Shown here: positions 1 to 10,857 of the stretch, one piece after another
Numbering within the stretch: position 1 is the first letter of the stretch
How the letters are laid out: every line of letters begins with the position of its first letter
NCBI GenBank assembly: GCA_907165135.1
Contig: OU015567.1
Span: forward strand, 15,629,001-15,693,000
Reading direction: 5' to 3'
Origin: Oikopleura dioica
Lineage: Eukaryota; Chordata; Appendicularia; Copelata; Oikopleuridae
DNA: 64,000 nucleotides
Program-made: the position numbers and the translations under genes
Notes under the pieces: generated by a model
Seen by the model: the letters and a program-made list of their open reading frames with translations, nothing else
What the model was told of the DNA's origin: nothing
The model's database searches: none

Positions 1-225
1 GCCCTCATCGAGGCGGAACCGCAAGACCATTCAGACGGTCCTTGGATTGAGAGCAGAACAAAACCAGAACCAGGCACCCCAGAATATGAAGAAATGAAGC
101 TACAAGAGGCACTCGAGAAAATTAAGAAATTCATCGCAAAACACTTCGGCCCAAAGAAGAAGAAAGACTTTTATGAAACCAACTTCGGGAAATTTGTCGA
201 CTCAATTGCAAATGCCGGATTCTAA
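1..225 (+). CDS. 3' end of an unknown charged protein (partial)
   Basis: Frame 1 is open from the first base to TAA at 223-225 and gives 74 residues; the 5' part lies outside the window. The piece is hydrophilic and Lys/Glu-rich: an acidic start, a probable helix (EYEEMKLQEALEKIKKF), a lysine run (GPKKKKDF), and the end FVDSIANAGF. A poly(A) signal follows 11 nt after the stop, as expected for a last exon. I do not recognise the family. The lack of stops, the balanced codon use and the nearby AATAAA are the evidence for coding. Confidence 0.6.
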   Translation, partial: ALIEAEPQDHSDGPWIESRTKPEPGTPEYEEMKLQEALEKIKKFIAKHFGPKKKKDFYETNFGKFVDSIANAGF

Positions 226-235
226 GAAACTCAAA

Positions 236-241
236 AATAAA
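236..241 (+). promoter_or_regulatory. poly(A) signal AATAAA
   Basis: AATAAA lies 11 nt after the stop codon of the partial gene at the left edge. Confidence 0.5.
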
Positions 242-702
242 AAAAAATTTAAGAAAAAATTCTCATTTTATTCGCAAAAAAAATTGGACCCTTCCAGTTC
301 ACAAACAGTCAGGGCAAATTGTGAGTATCATCACTTTTCGTAAACACTTCTCGAACAAGATCTCTATTGCCGCCGAATCCCTGATTCTTAATTTTTAAGG
401 ATTTTCACCTGTTTCTGAAAAACCATATCGTCGCTCGAAAAAGTCTCATTTTTTTGTCAAAATTATCGGCCAAAATAGTCAATTCCCGCCGCTATCCCGA
501 ATATCAGGGCCAATATCTCGAATTCTGATAAAAATTATTCTTTCTAGTAATTTTTCGATTTACGGAACTTCAAAAAATGAAGATACTTGGTTTATCAAAA
601 TGTTTATTTGACCCTTTCCAGTCCGCAAAAAAAGAGGTTGAACCGTGTTCGCAATTTGCATAATTTGTCAAGTAAAAGTTTGTTTGAAAAAATAGAGTGC
701 CA

Positions 703-760
703 GATTGGATAGTTCAGTGATAGCGTCAAGCTTTGAATACGTTTGGTTCAAACAAATGAG
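703..760 (+). repeat. tRNA-like (SINE-type) fragment
   Basis: The stretch contains TAGTTCAGTGATAG, resembling a tRNA A box, and 24 nt further GGTTCAAAC, resembling a B box. The spacing is right for a pol III internal promoter. I could not fold a full cloverleaf, so a decayed tRNA or the head of a tRNA-derived SINE is more likely than a working tRNA. Confidence 0.3.
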
Positions 761-1136
761 CTGCTTTTCCGCGAAGCTGGGCCGAGATAAGCTTCTTTAT
801 GAACTGTTTTTGGCGAAATAAATATCTTCCTAAATTGAGCCGAAAAAAGCGCCAAAATTAGAACTCGACTTGGAAAAGAAAAATGTTTTTTTAACGAATA
901 AGTACGAAATGTTCACCTTAAAAATTTGAAAATTTGCATTTGCAAAATTATCGAGCCATAATTAGACCAGCCTCAGATAAGCGCTTATCAAAGACGTTGG
1001 GTTGTAATGGCGAGTTCCATTGGTTAGCTCTGTAAGTTGTATCATGCTTCTAAAATTCCACAGCACTTATGGCGCTAAATACGGGCTTTGTTATTTCTAA
1101 TTATGACGAAAAATGGGAAGAAATTTTCGCCAATAT

Positions 1137-1510
1137 TTGTGTAGAAAACCTGACTCAGGATCCCAAAAATACGAAAATTTTTGCGGTGGCGTCTTGAACC
1201 GACAAATAAATTTCGAGTAATTTTGCGCTGGCGGCTACTCCGCTGCTGATTGGCCGGTTAGCCAGCAACACACTTCTGATTGGTTGGAAATTTTCACGCT
1301 AAATTTGTCGAATTTTTTTTGTCGGTTGCAGAAACCTCCCAAATTTTTGCGATAATTTTTCCTTGAATCTGATTGGCTTATCCGCCGAAAGCAGTGATCT
1401 GATTGATTAAAAATTTTTCCACATTTTTTTGGAAAAACCGCTCCGCGTCTTTTTATTTGAACGGTTTTAGGACTCTGAGTCAGGTTTTTTTCACAGGTTT
1501 CCGAGTCAGG
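1137..1510. repeat. R1 inverted-repeat element carrying a nested R2 element
   Basis: The left arm is GTGTAGAAAACCTGACTCAGG and the right arm is CTGAGTCAGGTTTTTTTCAC. Between the arms sits a full R2 palindrome (1184-1340), so R2 appears to have inserted into R1. Confidence 0.55.
1184..1340. repeat. R2 palindromic element
   Basis: A palindrome of about 150 bp with arms reading GAACCGACAAA...TTTCGA and TCGAATTTTTTTTGTCGGTT. The interior carries ATTGGCC and ATTGGTTGG, the CCAAT-type words found in all R2 copies. It has no coding capacity. Confidence 0.6.
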
Positions 1511-3170
1511 ACTATGTTCTTTGTTTTTTAATTGTATTTTTCTCCTATTTTCAAAAGGAAAAGAAATGAAAATCTAAAAAAAGCGCCGCGTAACATTTTC
1601 TTCACTCGATAATTGATCTCGACATGCTGTGGCTGTGCAGCGGAAATGCACAGACAGAACTGTCGAGATTTTGCCTTGTAGAAGTAGTTCTGCTAGAGCC
1701 GATGTCATCTCTTGCGAGATCAATCAAAAACTCGCGGTCTTATCTCGCTTCCCCAGCCCCGTGGAGAAACTATTCATCAGAATTGCTTTCTTATACGATT
1801 AAGATTTTCGCTTTTTTGAAAAAGGGTTGGAAAAAATCAATGGAAAAAATAATTGATTCAAAACCAAAAAAAGAAGCGTCCTACTTTCTAAAATTTGACT
1901 CAGTTTTTTTTTCTAGTGCTAGAAACGCCCATGTCTGCCGGAAGTTCCAGAAAGCTCTAAACACTAGCAAGTTGCCCCGGACGTATTTTTTAGCCACCTG
2001 AATTGAAATTATTTCCGCCGGTGAGCTTATTTCCCCCTCAGCGACACAATTCAATGTCAAAATATTCGTTTTTTGAGAAAAATAAGATTTGACCTGCGAA
2101 CTCGATGATTTTTTTTCTTGCCTAAGCAAGAATCGGAAAATCGGATAATAAGGGGCCTGCGCGAGTCTAGATCCCCGCGCATGATCCAAAATAACGAGCG
2201 TGGAAATTCAGTGATTTCTCCGTAATTTTAAGGGCTCAAGTTCATGACGAGCCGCCAAAGAAGGGGAAAAGATAACAAATGATTGCGACGGGGGATTTTT
2301 CGGAGAAGATCATCTTTTGCTCGTTGGAATAGTTTTTTGCCCATCAATTTCGTTTTCTTTTTACAAAAACGACTTTTTTGTGTTCATTTTTTTGATTGGA
2401 TGAAAAATAAGCGGCTGGTGGCGCTATTCAATAAACAGCGCCATCTGTTGCTCTCTGATTGGTCAAAAAAATTTTAAGTTATTTTTTTTTTCAAAAGCTT
2501 ATTTTGATTGGTCAGAAGCTCACCCGCATGATGGCGCTTTTCTGGTAAAACCGCTTGATTATGCCATCTGATTGGTTCATTTTTCTTCGTATAAAAATGT
2601 GAGTTTTAGTTATTTATTTCAATTTTTGTCATAGTGAAAAATATTTTTCTGAAAAAATTGTGTTACAATTGCAATTCCGAAGTTGCGGTCTCCCGCCGGA
2701 ACTTGGAACCGTGAGGGGATTGCCGCATTCTTCGGGCGACCATCTAATCTACTCACTAATGGATCACATCAGCTCCAGGGAACCACTAAAGCTGTTCCCG
2801 TTTTCAGGATTCGATGGAGCTCCTCCCTTAAGCTTTCCTGTAGTTTTTAAAACAAATCGCCACTTTCTGACTTTCCCGCCAAAATTGAGCCGGAAAAGGA
2901 GACTCAAAAAGTGTCAGTTTCGCGGAGCCGCGTCGCACAAAACCTGTTCGTTAAGGGAGTAACAACCGGAAGAAGAGATAGTTTGATATTTCAGCCAGCA
3001 AGGAGAAAATTATGCAAGGGCAATTTTAGTGATTTTCATTTGAATCACGAATTCTGACTCACGAATATTTTTTGATTAAGGACCCCCATCAAAAATTACG
3101 AAAAATGATGGGGGTCCTTAAAAATAGAAATAGGTCTTTGAATCCGTGTTTCTCGATGAGCTACTGCATC

Positions 3171-3274
3171 TGGGCTCGAAAACCTGTATAGAAAGCCTGA
3201 GTCAGTGGCTGAAAAAAACCACGCAGGTTTTTTCGAAGCCTGAGTCAGGTTTTCTACACAGGTTGTCGAGCCCA
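3171..3274. repeat. R1 inverted-repeat element
   Basis: The arms run from GGGCTCGAAAACCTGTATAG to CTACACAGGTTGTCGAGCCC around a spacer of about 35 bp. Both arms carry the core CCTGAGTCAG. Confidence 0.6.
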
Positions 3275-3613
3275 GCTACTGAATATCGAAATAGGATGAA
3301 GTCGAATTTTGAGAAAGCCAAAAATAGCCGCCGATTTCTTTAATTTTAAAGGTTCTATAATCCGAAATCGAGACAAGCGCGAGACGGATTTTGAGCCGGT
3401 CCACGGACGAAAAAGTCAAGAGTCGGAATTTAGAAGCACACGCTTTATTGAACCACGAGATTTATTGACCAATTACAGGATTACAGATCCTTATCGATCT
3501 TCGTTTACGTAGACAGCGTATTTTATCAACTGATATTGAAAAAAATGCTGATAAGAATAAAGAAGGAAATTAAGGTTCCTCCCTTAATTATTTTTTCTAA
3601 AGAATTTTGAACT

Positions 3614-3852
3614 AGGCTCGGCAACCTATGAAGAAAACCTGAGTCAGGCTTTGCAAGAGCTCAACTTAAAAGCGTCTCTTTGAGAGCCTGACTCAGGTTT
3701 TCTACACAGGTTTCCGGGGGTGGTGCCAGGAACCGACAAAAAATTCGACAAATTCTGCGTGGGGGGCTACTTGGCTGCTGATTGGCCGGTTAGCCGAATC
3801 TGGGCTTCTGATTGGCTCAAAATTTTCACGCAAAATTTGTCGAATTTCATCT
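3614..3852. repeat. R1 element abutting an R2 element
   Basis: R1 arms lie at 3614-3716 (GGCTCGGCAACC ... CTACACAGGTTTCC). They are followed directly by R2 at 3717-3852 (GGAACCGACAAAAAATTCGAC ... TTGTCGAATTTC). Confidence 0.55.
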
Positions 3853-4665
3853 CCCAATGTTCCATGAATATTTTTGCTGTACCGATTCGCCTCCACCTAG
3901 GAGCATTCTGAGTCCGATAAAAATCAGTGTTTAGGCTACAATTTTCGGCTGACGATACCTCGCTCCCTCGGTCGCTATCTTTGACCAGTAACACCAAGAT
4001 CTTGGTATGTTCTACACGTGGCGATACTCTTTTTATATATTTATTTTATCACTTTACCGTAACTTCCCCTGTTTTCACTAGCGATAAATACTGCTTTCCC
4101 GGGGGTTTTCGAAGGTACTGTATAAAAAGTGCTTACATTAGTTGGCGCTTTATCGGGCCAGTTGTGTATAAACAGGATCTCCGGGGCGAATTTTTAGAGA
4201 GGGTTTTTTCGGCAACAAGATCCTTACTGTATTCTTTGACCCCTAGCTTAAAATCAGCGGGTTGGTTGATTTCAGGAAAATGACTTATAAAACGATTTTT
4301 TTTAAATTTAAGGGTGTCTGCATATTATCACTGTTTTGGACAATTTGAAGGTGATAGCTTAAGGGTATCCCAAGACTAATTTATTTTAACTCTAGAATTC
4401 TTCTAGGGCTACATTTACATACCTTAATTTTCGGGGCCCTTAAGGGTATACGGATAGAAAATGCTGTTTGAAAAATCGGACAAAAAAGGGGGGGTCCTTA
4501 ATAAAGAACAGTTTTTTGACAAAACATTTTTGCTCATCGTTCATCAATTATCAGAAGAAACGTGAATAGTCAGGGAGTTTCCCTTTTAGAGAAAAAAAAT
4601 ATTTTGTGGATATTGACATTATTGTATCCGGTGGGTTTATGTAGCCTGTCGAATATGCGAGTGGA

Positions 4666-5640
4666 TTACTCCAGGCTTATCCCCGACATGCACCTGTCCT
4701 CACGTTCGACTAAAGTTCTTCTTCTCGAAAAAAAGTACAGAAAAATTGACAAATTGACAACTTCAGTTTTCTTACCTGGCTTCACTTCTTTCACCGGCGG
4801 TTTTCCAGCAACGAGGAAGTTTCTAGTGCCATCAGAGTCTCTTCGTTCCTGATTAACGTTGTCCAACGAGCTTTTCCGCGATCTTAAGAATCGTTAACAG
4901 GCGCGAAAAACAAAACTTTCGCTGTTTTTCACAAGTATTCAAAATTGTAGAACAAAAAGTTTCACTTTGAAGCAAAATACTTTGCTCAAAACAATTTTAC
5001 AAGAAGCTTTTCTTTTTTTACCAGGAACACTCTTTTTAAGACTATCAACAAAATTGTTAATCGAAAATTGATATCGATAGGTCCAAAATTGTCGATCAAA
5101 ACATCAAAAAAAGAACCCAAGATTTCAGATTTAGAATTGACAAAAATCAGCAGGCTTAGCTCAAAATTTAGCCGGGCTAAGCTTGGCTAAGCAAGTTTTA
5201 GACAAAAAGAAGCAAGGCTCAGCTGAATCATTATCCCGACTCAGCCTAGAAATCTATTTTTGCTGGGCTAAGCTAACTAAGGCCAGAACCGAGCTCGGCT
5301 AAGTTGATTTTTTTCAGCAAAATTGAGCTCAGCTCAGCTAAGAAATTTTGCAAATTTGGCTCAGCTTTGCTAAGTTCGATATTTTCCTGAAAAAAGTCAG
5401 CTTGGCCAACATCGATTTCTCAGTCTGATTGGTTCATTCCGCACTAAATTCAAAGGATCAGGTGATCTTTGGCCCTTTTTTCCGAAGCTTTTTTGACAAT
5501 CTTGGATCAAAAAATTTTGAATTTAAGATGCTGCTCTTCTCAAAGAAAGTACCGTTTTTCTGCTCCGTCCAAATCGATCGAGTTCTGACTTCCGAGAGTT
5601 CCACGAGAGCTGCTTCGCGAAATATTCCGCAGTTTTCGTT
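4666..5640 (-). CDS. Ser/Arg-rich protein, three 3' exons (5' part not found)
   Basis: Proposed exons, read on the minus strand: 5640-5553, 4882-4776 and 4709-4666 (stop). Phases agree across both introns (1/2, 2/1, 1/0) and the donors are GTAC and GTAAG. The product is hydrophilic and Ser/Arg-rich (SRSSSRGTLGSQNSIDL, then SDGTRNFLVAGKPPVKEV) and ends SGISLE. The GTRNFLV stretch recurs in the exon at 6919-7026, so the two loci share a duplicated exon. The 670-nt intron holds a GCTAAGC word-repeat element. No start or family was recognised; probably intrinsically disordered. The gene model is inference. Confidence 0.42.
5115..5410. repeat. GCTAAGC word-repeat element
   Basis: About 300 bp in which GGCTTAGCT, GGCTAAGCTTGGC, CTCAGCT and similar words recur on both strands. 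It lies in a proposed intron of the minus-strand gene 4666-5640. No terminal inverted repeat or target duplication was found. Confidence 0.5.
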
Positions 5641-6570
5641 CTTGAAGATGATGAAAAAACGAGTTCAAAAATGACTTTTCTTAACTCCTAATTTCGAAAC
5701 AGCAATTTCGAAAAAAAGCAATTTGCAGCTTTCTTTTTGATGCCGCTTTTTAGATGACATTAAACAATAGGAAATCCATATTGTTACTTAAAAGACACAG
5801 CGCGATTCTATTTTACGTTTTAGAACTCTAAATAAGTTGGAAAAACGTCTCTCCTACCAGATGGCGACAAGGGCGCGTCTCTTTCCTCCTCGGAAGATAC
5901 TGCTCGCCCGGACTGTTTTTCCGTTTCACGTGGCTTTTTTTCTGTTTTCAAAATATATTTTTTATAAAAAGTCTTTCAATGAAAAATACGATCTTTTTTT
6001 AAATTTTCTTTTGATCATAAATAGAGCAATTTCAGCGATTTAACCACGATTTCCGATCGTAGCCAATAAGAAATCAGATTTTAAGGAAAGACGGCGCAGT
6101 TTAAAGAACAGCGCCACCTGTCAATTTTTTGGAAAGACCCAGCAATGGACAATTTTTGAACGAAATATTTTCAAAAAACTTTCATCGAATCAAATTGCTG
6201 TCTGCGGATTCTGAGCCAATCAGAAGTCAATTGCTTTTTGCTCAAAATTTTCTTGCTTGAAAAGTATCGCTTCAAGTCGATTCTAGATCTTTGATTTTGG
6301 CCAATCAGAAATTGGTAGAAATGAGAAGGTGGCGATATTTTCGAAACAGCGCCATCTCGCGAGTTCAATTCCAAAATTCTCGAAATAGAAATACTTGCGA
6401 GAAAATTGAATGTTCAAAAGAAGCTCTGAATGGCAGGTTTTTTGATTGCTGTTTTGAAAGGGCGGGCCCTTAATGATTTGTTGATCAATTCAAATCGGCA
6501 AATCTGTAATTGCGAAGAACTGCTCAATTAGAGATCTGGATAAAGAAAGTGAAAATAAACGGCTTCTATT

Positions 6571-8173
6571 TTAAACGTTTTTCAACGTTTTGAAAATTGT
6601 TCCAAAACAAATCATCTCGAAAACACTCTCCTGAACAATCGGCAGCGAATCAGCAGTCACGTCCATAACTCGATCCGGATCAACACGTAAAACTGAGCCG
6701 GGAGCAATTCGCAGTTCCGGGCTGATACGTTTTTTCGCTACCTTTTCGAGCGCTTCATTCTTGAGCGAAGCCTCCTCTGACGATCCAGCATCGAGCGGCA
6801 GTTCCGCTCCCGGCCGGACGTTCCAGCGCGCCGCCGGGACTGATGACTCCAAAGGAAATCATTAAAGATCCAAGAAACCGTCATTTTAGGACGTTTTTAA
6901 AAATAGTGTTTTCCATTCCTCTGGGTCAATTTCCCGACCACGGGAGCTTCGGCGAGAAGAGGGGGAGCCAGAAACGAGGAAATTTCGAGTTCCCTCGGAC
7001 TCTTTTCGAATCGGTTCGTAAGATGGCTTTTTGGGAGATAAAAAAAACTATCGAAATTACCATGGAGTTGAGCTCTAAGTGGAGATAGGAGAATCTGAGC
7101 GACCCTGGCCCTGAGAGTCGCTCAATGTGGAGCGCGCGCAATTTCGCGGCAAGAGCAGCTAGTCATCGCAAAAAACCTTGTCGGCTCTCTGATTGGGTCA
7201 GGCTTTCCAGATTCTGTTCTTCAGAATCTCGAGACTGCTCTTAGCCGCCGTGCATGCGTTAAAGAAATTTTCTAGACTTCCCCGAAAGTAATTTGCGCGG
7301 GGTACGGGAAAGAGGGCCAGGGGCTTTCTCCACTAAGAGTTAAACTTCATGGTATCTGTTTTCCTCTTTTTTTGAAAGAAATTTCAAAAAAAGACCCTTT
7401 TTTTATTTTTTCGATAAATTTTTAAGGCTTTAAGGACCCCCCGTCAGCTTTTTTCGAAAAATCAAATTTTGGAATTTTAAAATTTTGACCCCGGAAATGG
7501 ATTCTACAGGTCAAAAAACGATTTTGAGGCCTTATTTTTTGGGGGTCTATCTCGACTCTAACACCCTCAAAATTGCGTTTGAAAATTGGACTTTTCGCCA
7601 AAAATTGACAAATTTGCCCCAATTTTGGCAGAAATATTGATTTTTCCTGGTCAAAACTTCCTCTTATCACGTTTTTGTAGCAAGTTTAACCTAAGGACGC
7701 ATTTAAAACCAAAAATATGGTGTTTTTAAAAATTTCCATTTTTCGAAGGAAAGAGCTGACGAGGGGGTCCTTAATAAATCTTATTTTTTATAGCATTTTT
7801 TAAAATTAAAGGTATCTCTTCGTTAACTCAAATAAAACCAGAAGAAACCCATTATATGATTCAATTTTTGTAAATAAAAAATAAGGGTATCACAACGTTT
7901 ACTCGAGAAAAAAACGATGATTTGGTTTTAAGACTGTGACTCCCTTAATTTTATTCTCAGAATAATTCGGGGGTGAAAATAGAATGAAATTTCGCAATTT
8001 TATTTCCCCTTCCTGAGAGTCAATTTCCCGGCCTCGAGATCCTCGCCGGGAAGAAGGTTCTTGTTGAAGCATTTCCGACACTGGTTTTTCGACAAATGAA
8101 GACGGTTCAGACGCGAACAGGGGAGTGTTGGAGGAAGTGACAATAGGGCCCGGGTGGCGCACGGAAATGTTTA
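6571..8173 (-). CDS. Ser/Arg-rich and acidic protein, three 3' exons with GA-AG introns (partial)
   Basis: Proposed exons, minus strand: 8173-8013, 7026-6919 and 6846-6571 (stop). Both junctions are phase 0 and the frames stay open. Both donors are GA (CAG/GAAGGG and GAG/GAATGG), with AG acceptors. The protein includes SSRRGSRGREID in exon 1 and SSRRSSRGREID in exon 2, so the two exons are duplicates. The last exon is GC-richer and reads like a folded region (RISPELRIAPGSVLRVDPDR). No start or family was recognised. The 986-nt first intron contains the repeat at 7435-7772. Exon 3 is the firmest; the joins rest on phase and exon similarity. Confidence 0.45.
7435..7772. repeat. Inverted-repeat element with AAGGACCCCC termini
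   Basis: It begins AAGGACCCCCCGTCAGC and ends GCTGACGAGGGGGTCCTT, which are inverted. A second copy lies at 49782-50105 in the opposite orientation, sharing interior words such as ATTGACAAATTTGCCC. A mini version sits at 3078-3121. Confidence 0.6.
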
Positions 8174-8381
8174 CTGTTCAGAGTTGACTTTTTATACAGT
8201 AAAAACTGCTTTGAGGTTAGATTTCAAATTAATTTTTCATCGATTATAATCTGAAATGTTAAAAATTTTCTTTACGGCTTGTCGGGATTTTGCGCATATT
8301 TGCTCAGAGATGCAAATAGAAAAACGACACCCCCTCGCACCATTTTTACAAGTGAGTTCTTCTTGAGACTAGGAATCGAGA

Positions 8382-10274
8382 ATGGCGATGATCGGGACGG
8401 TCATAAATGATCGCTACAAAGTGATAGAAGAGATAAAGCCGCCTAGAGATGGGAAAATTTATCTGCTTGTTGGGGACTTGCAAGAAAGTAGGAGACTTTT
8501 TTTAGAGAATACCTTTTATTTTATGATTCAGAGGAGTCTTATTTGGACGACGAGAAAAAAACGCTGCAACAAAGGCCAGTTAAAAAAATGCTAAAGGGAA
8601 TTTTTCTTTACGGAGAAAAAGAGCGCGAAGAAGCAAAACTCGAAGTTGATCTTCTTAAACAACTTGGAACGGGTTCATAGACACCTTCTTTAACAAATTG
8701 AAAATTAAATATCAGACTTTTAAATTGAACCCTATTGAAGACCACCCAAATGTGATAAAACTCTACGACGATTTTGAATTCACGAGTTCTGATAATTTTC
8801 CGTATCACGCGTTGATTTTTGAATATATGGAGGACGGAAATTTGGCGGACTATTGCAAGAAAAAGCTCAATGGAGGTATTCAAATCCACTATTCAAAAAT
8901 ATTTATACTGTTTGTTACTCAGAAGAAGAAATCGAAGAAGAGGATCAATCAGAACCAAACGAATTTACAGAAAATGAAAAATTTGGACTGACCGTTTCCG
9001 CACAACTTGTTTGTGCTTTAGGTTGGTTAATAATGGAAAAATATCAGAACATATTCTTTTTAAGATCACATTCATGATAAAAATATCATTCACCGAGATG
9101 TCAAGCCTGAAAATGTTCTTTTGTCGGGAAAAACGGTTTGTAAGATCAATTGAACCGCGAAGTTGATTCATTTCTTAAGGCGAAGCTAGGCGACTTCAAT
9201 ATTTCTCGGGCAGCAGAGGGAACGCAGACAACAGGAGTTGCTGGAACATCGGAATATTTGCCACCAGAAGCAATTCAAAATCCTGACAGTGAGAAACTAT
9301 GCTTTCGAAGAGACATGTGGGGCCTTGGAATCATTTTTCAAATGCTTTGCACTTTCAGGACCGATTTTTGAAGATTTTTCTTGAATTTAAATTCGATACT
9401 TTGAAAAATCGGGGAAAGACACCCCTTCGCGGGCAAGAATTCTTTTGAGACAATGATGAACATCGTCAAAAATCGTCGAATGCCAGCTGAAGTTGGGTTT
9501 CCAAAAATAGAGAGTTTGATCAAGCAATGCCTTGTTCCTGAAATCAGCGAACGAGCAGAGAGCGCATCGGCGTTGATGAAACATCCAGCTCTTTACAGTT
9601 TGACTGAACAGCTCATTAATGGGATTTCGCCTTATTGTTTGGAATTTGAAAAAAATCGAGTCGAGACACTGGAGATCGTCGTGAAACATTTGAACAGAGA
9701 AATTGACTATGAGAAAAAAAAAAAAGCATGCCTTCAAGATAAACTCGAAAATCTGTGGAAATTTGGAATTGGGCATTACTTTGGTTTGGACTGCAGAAAA
9801 GTTCGAAGGGAACACTCAGAGACTGATGTCCGAAGCATTCTAAAAGCAATCAACAACGGCGGCGTGCGAAATATCAATTTGAAGGAATCGGATTAAATCG
9901 CATTTTTAAGTTTTTTGATTTTTGTTTCGACGCGATTTTCATCCAAAATAAAGTTTTGTTCCTGGAAAAATTTAGAAGTGTCGGAAGCTGGCTGGACAAT
10001 CCGACATCAATCGTGGAAAGAAAGAGACGGCGGCGACGGCTTCTGGAAAATTTGGATTTTTTTCAACGGTATCGATTTTTGAGTTTGAGATTTTTATTTT
10101 TTAGGAAAACGCGTCGACTTTCAAGCCGACGCGGACGATATTTACTGGAAAAATGGGAAGAGCAGAAACTCGGCGAAGAAGTTGACGCCGGAGCAAGACG
10201 GAATGGTCAGACTCAAAGGAGAAAACGACTGGTCGACAACTTATGTCCGCTGGAATATTTCACTCAAAAACTGA
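8382..10274 (+). CDS. Ser/Thr kinase-coiled coil-C-terminal module protein, copy 1
   Basis: Nine exons: 8382-8487, 8532-8666, 8741-8875, 8923-9021, 9065-9135, 9180-9358, 9419-9890, 9954-10068 and 10105-10274, giving 493 aa with all phases consistent. The kinase domain covers about residues 1-280: KKMLKG near 53 (probable ATP lysine), IIHRDVKPEN with catalytic HRD near 168, DFN instead of DFG near 187, YLPPE, and DMWGLG. A short coiled coil follows, then the shared module (GIGHYFG ... DGFWKIW, KRVDFQADADD, YVRWNIS). Introns 2, 6 and 7 start with GA. HRD and the probable ATP lysine suggest a possible active kinase; DFN makes this uncertain. NEK-like layout is possible. The substrate is unknown. 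Confidence 0.85.
9891..9953 (+). other. GA-AG intron (module intron) of kinase copy 1
   Basis: The exon ends GAATCG, the intron starts GATTAAATCG and ends CCAAAATAAAG, and both sides are phase 0. The intron contains in-frame stops, so it must be removed to reach the conserved downstream exons. Its last 37 nt are identical or nearly identical in all six alignable paralogues. Confidence 0.75.
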
Positions 10275-10299
10275 TTCTAAGAACCTTTTTGATTCTGTA

Positions 10300-10305
10300 A
10301 ATAAA
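10300..10305 (+). promoter_or_regulatory. poly(A) signal AATAAA
   Basis: It lies 26 nt after the stop codon of kinase copy 1. Confidence 0.55.
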
Positions 10306-10350
10306 AATGATCATGAAATTGAAAAAAATTCTTCCATATTTTCTCTGAAG

Positions 10351-10613
10351 TCAACCCTTTCCTTTTGGTTCAGTTTCCATAACATCCGTCTCCACCGGTC
10401 CAATTCCTTTCGCATTTTCAATCGCAGGCGAATCTCTCTCTTCATCAGAAGAGCTACTGTCGCTTGAGCTACTGTTTGAAGAGCTGCTGAGTTTTGGAGG
10501 AGTTGAAAACTTCACCGAAGGTTTGATTGTTTCTGGAGATTTTCTGATCTCAGCCGAGGATGTATCGAGAATTGGGCTTAAGGAGTTACCCCTCGGTAAA
10601 GTCGAAGATGCTT
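10351..10613 (-). CDS. Ser-rich acidic terminal exon (partial)
   Basis: The minus-strand frame from a possible acceptor (CAAAAAAG) at 10614 to TGA at 10351 encodes 86 residues. They are rich in serine runs (SSSSNSSSSDSSSSDEE) written with mixed Ser codons, then an acidic stretch and the end METEPKGKG. The mixed codons argue against a simple DNA repeat. It is probably a disordered tail of an unknown protein whose upstream exons I could not place. It is convergent with kinase copy 1, 76 nt from that stop. Confidence 0.35.
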
Positions 10614-10644
10614 CTTTTTTGAAAGTTTTGAAAAAATACGAGTG

Positions 10645-10857
10645 AATACGAAAGAAAGTTCGCTTTGAACAAATTTGTGGGTACAAAAGCTGGTCTGATT
10701 ACATCAAAGAAAAAACATCTCCGCGCTGATGCTCCATACAATGATTTAATTAAGATAAGATTTAGAAGAGTTGGTTTAGAGGACGTACGTGAACACGAGT
10801 GCGGATTTGACGACAAACGCGCGGCGCGCAACGCAGCCCAGGCGGCCTTTTTTCGCT
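10645..10857 (+). CDS. Open basic reading frame, possible exon
   Basis: The plus frame is open for about 70 codons with a protein-like composition (FALNKFVGTKAGLITSKKK, then LIKIRFRRVGLEDV) and ends at TAA 10855-10857. A GTACGT donor lies after GLEDV and could end an exon near 10782. No start codon or homologue was recognised, and the minus strand is also open here, so the strand is uncertain. Confidence 0.22.

Larger units (their letters stand above)
226..4665. other. Gene-poor, repeat-rich stretch
   Basis: I see no convincing gene here. The stretch holds a tRNA-like fragment near 703, R1 copies at 1137-1510, 3171-3274 and 3614-3716, R2 copies at 1184-1340 and 3717-3852, a short palindrome at 3078-3121 (GGACCCCCATCA / TGATGGGGGTCC), and scattered CCAAT-type words (ATTGGTC, ATTGGCC) with GCGCCATC words. 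A plus frame around 2665-2850 is open for about 60 codons, but no splice sites or start support it. Confidence 0.5.

Noticed and set aside
10370-10640. Plus-strand reading of the Ser-rich region (Leu/Glu-rich frame).
   Set aside because: The minus reading uses mixed Ser codons and an acidic tail typical of real proteins. The plus reading is its complement.
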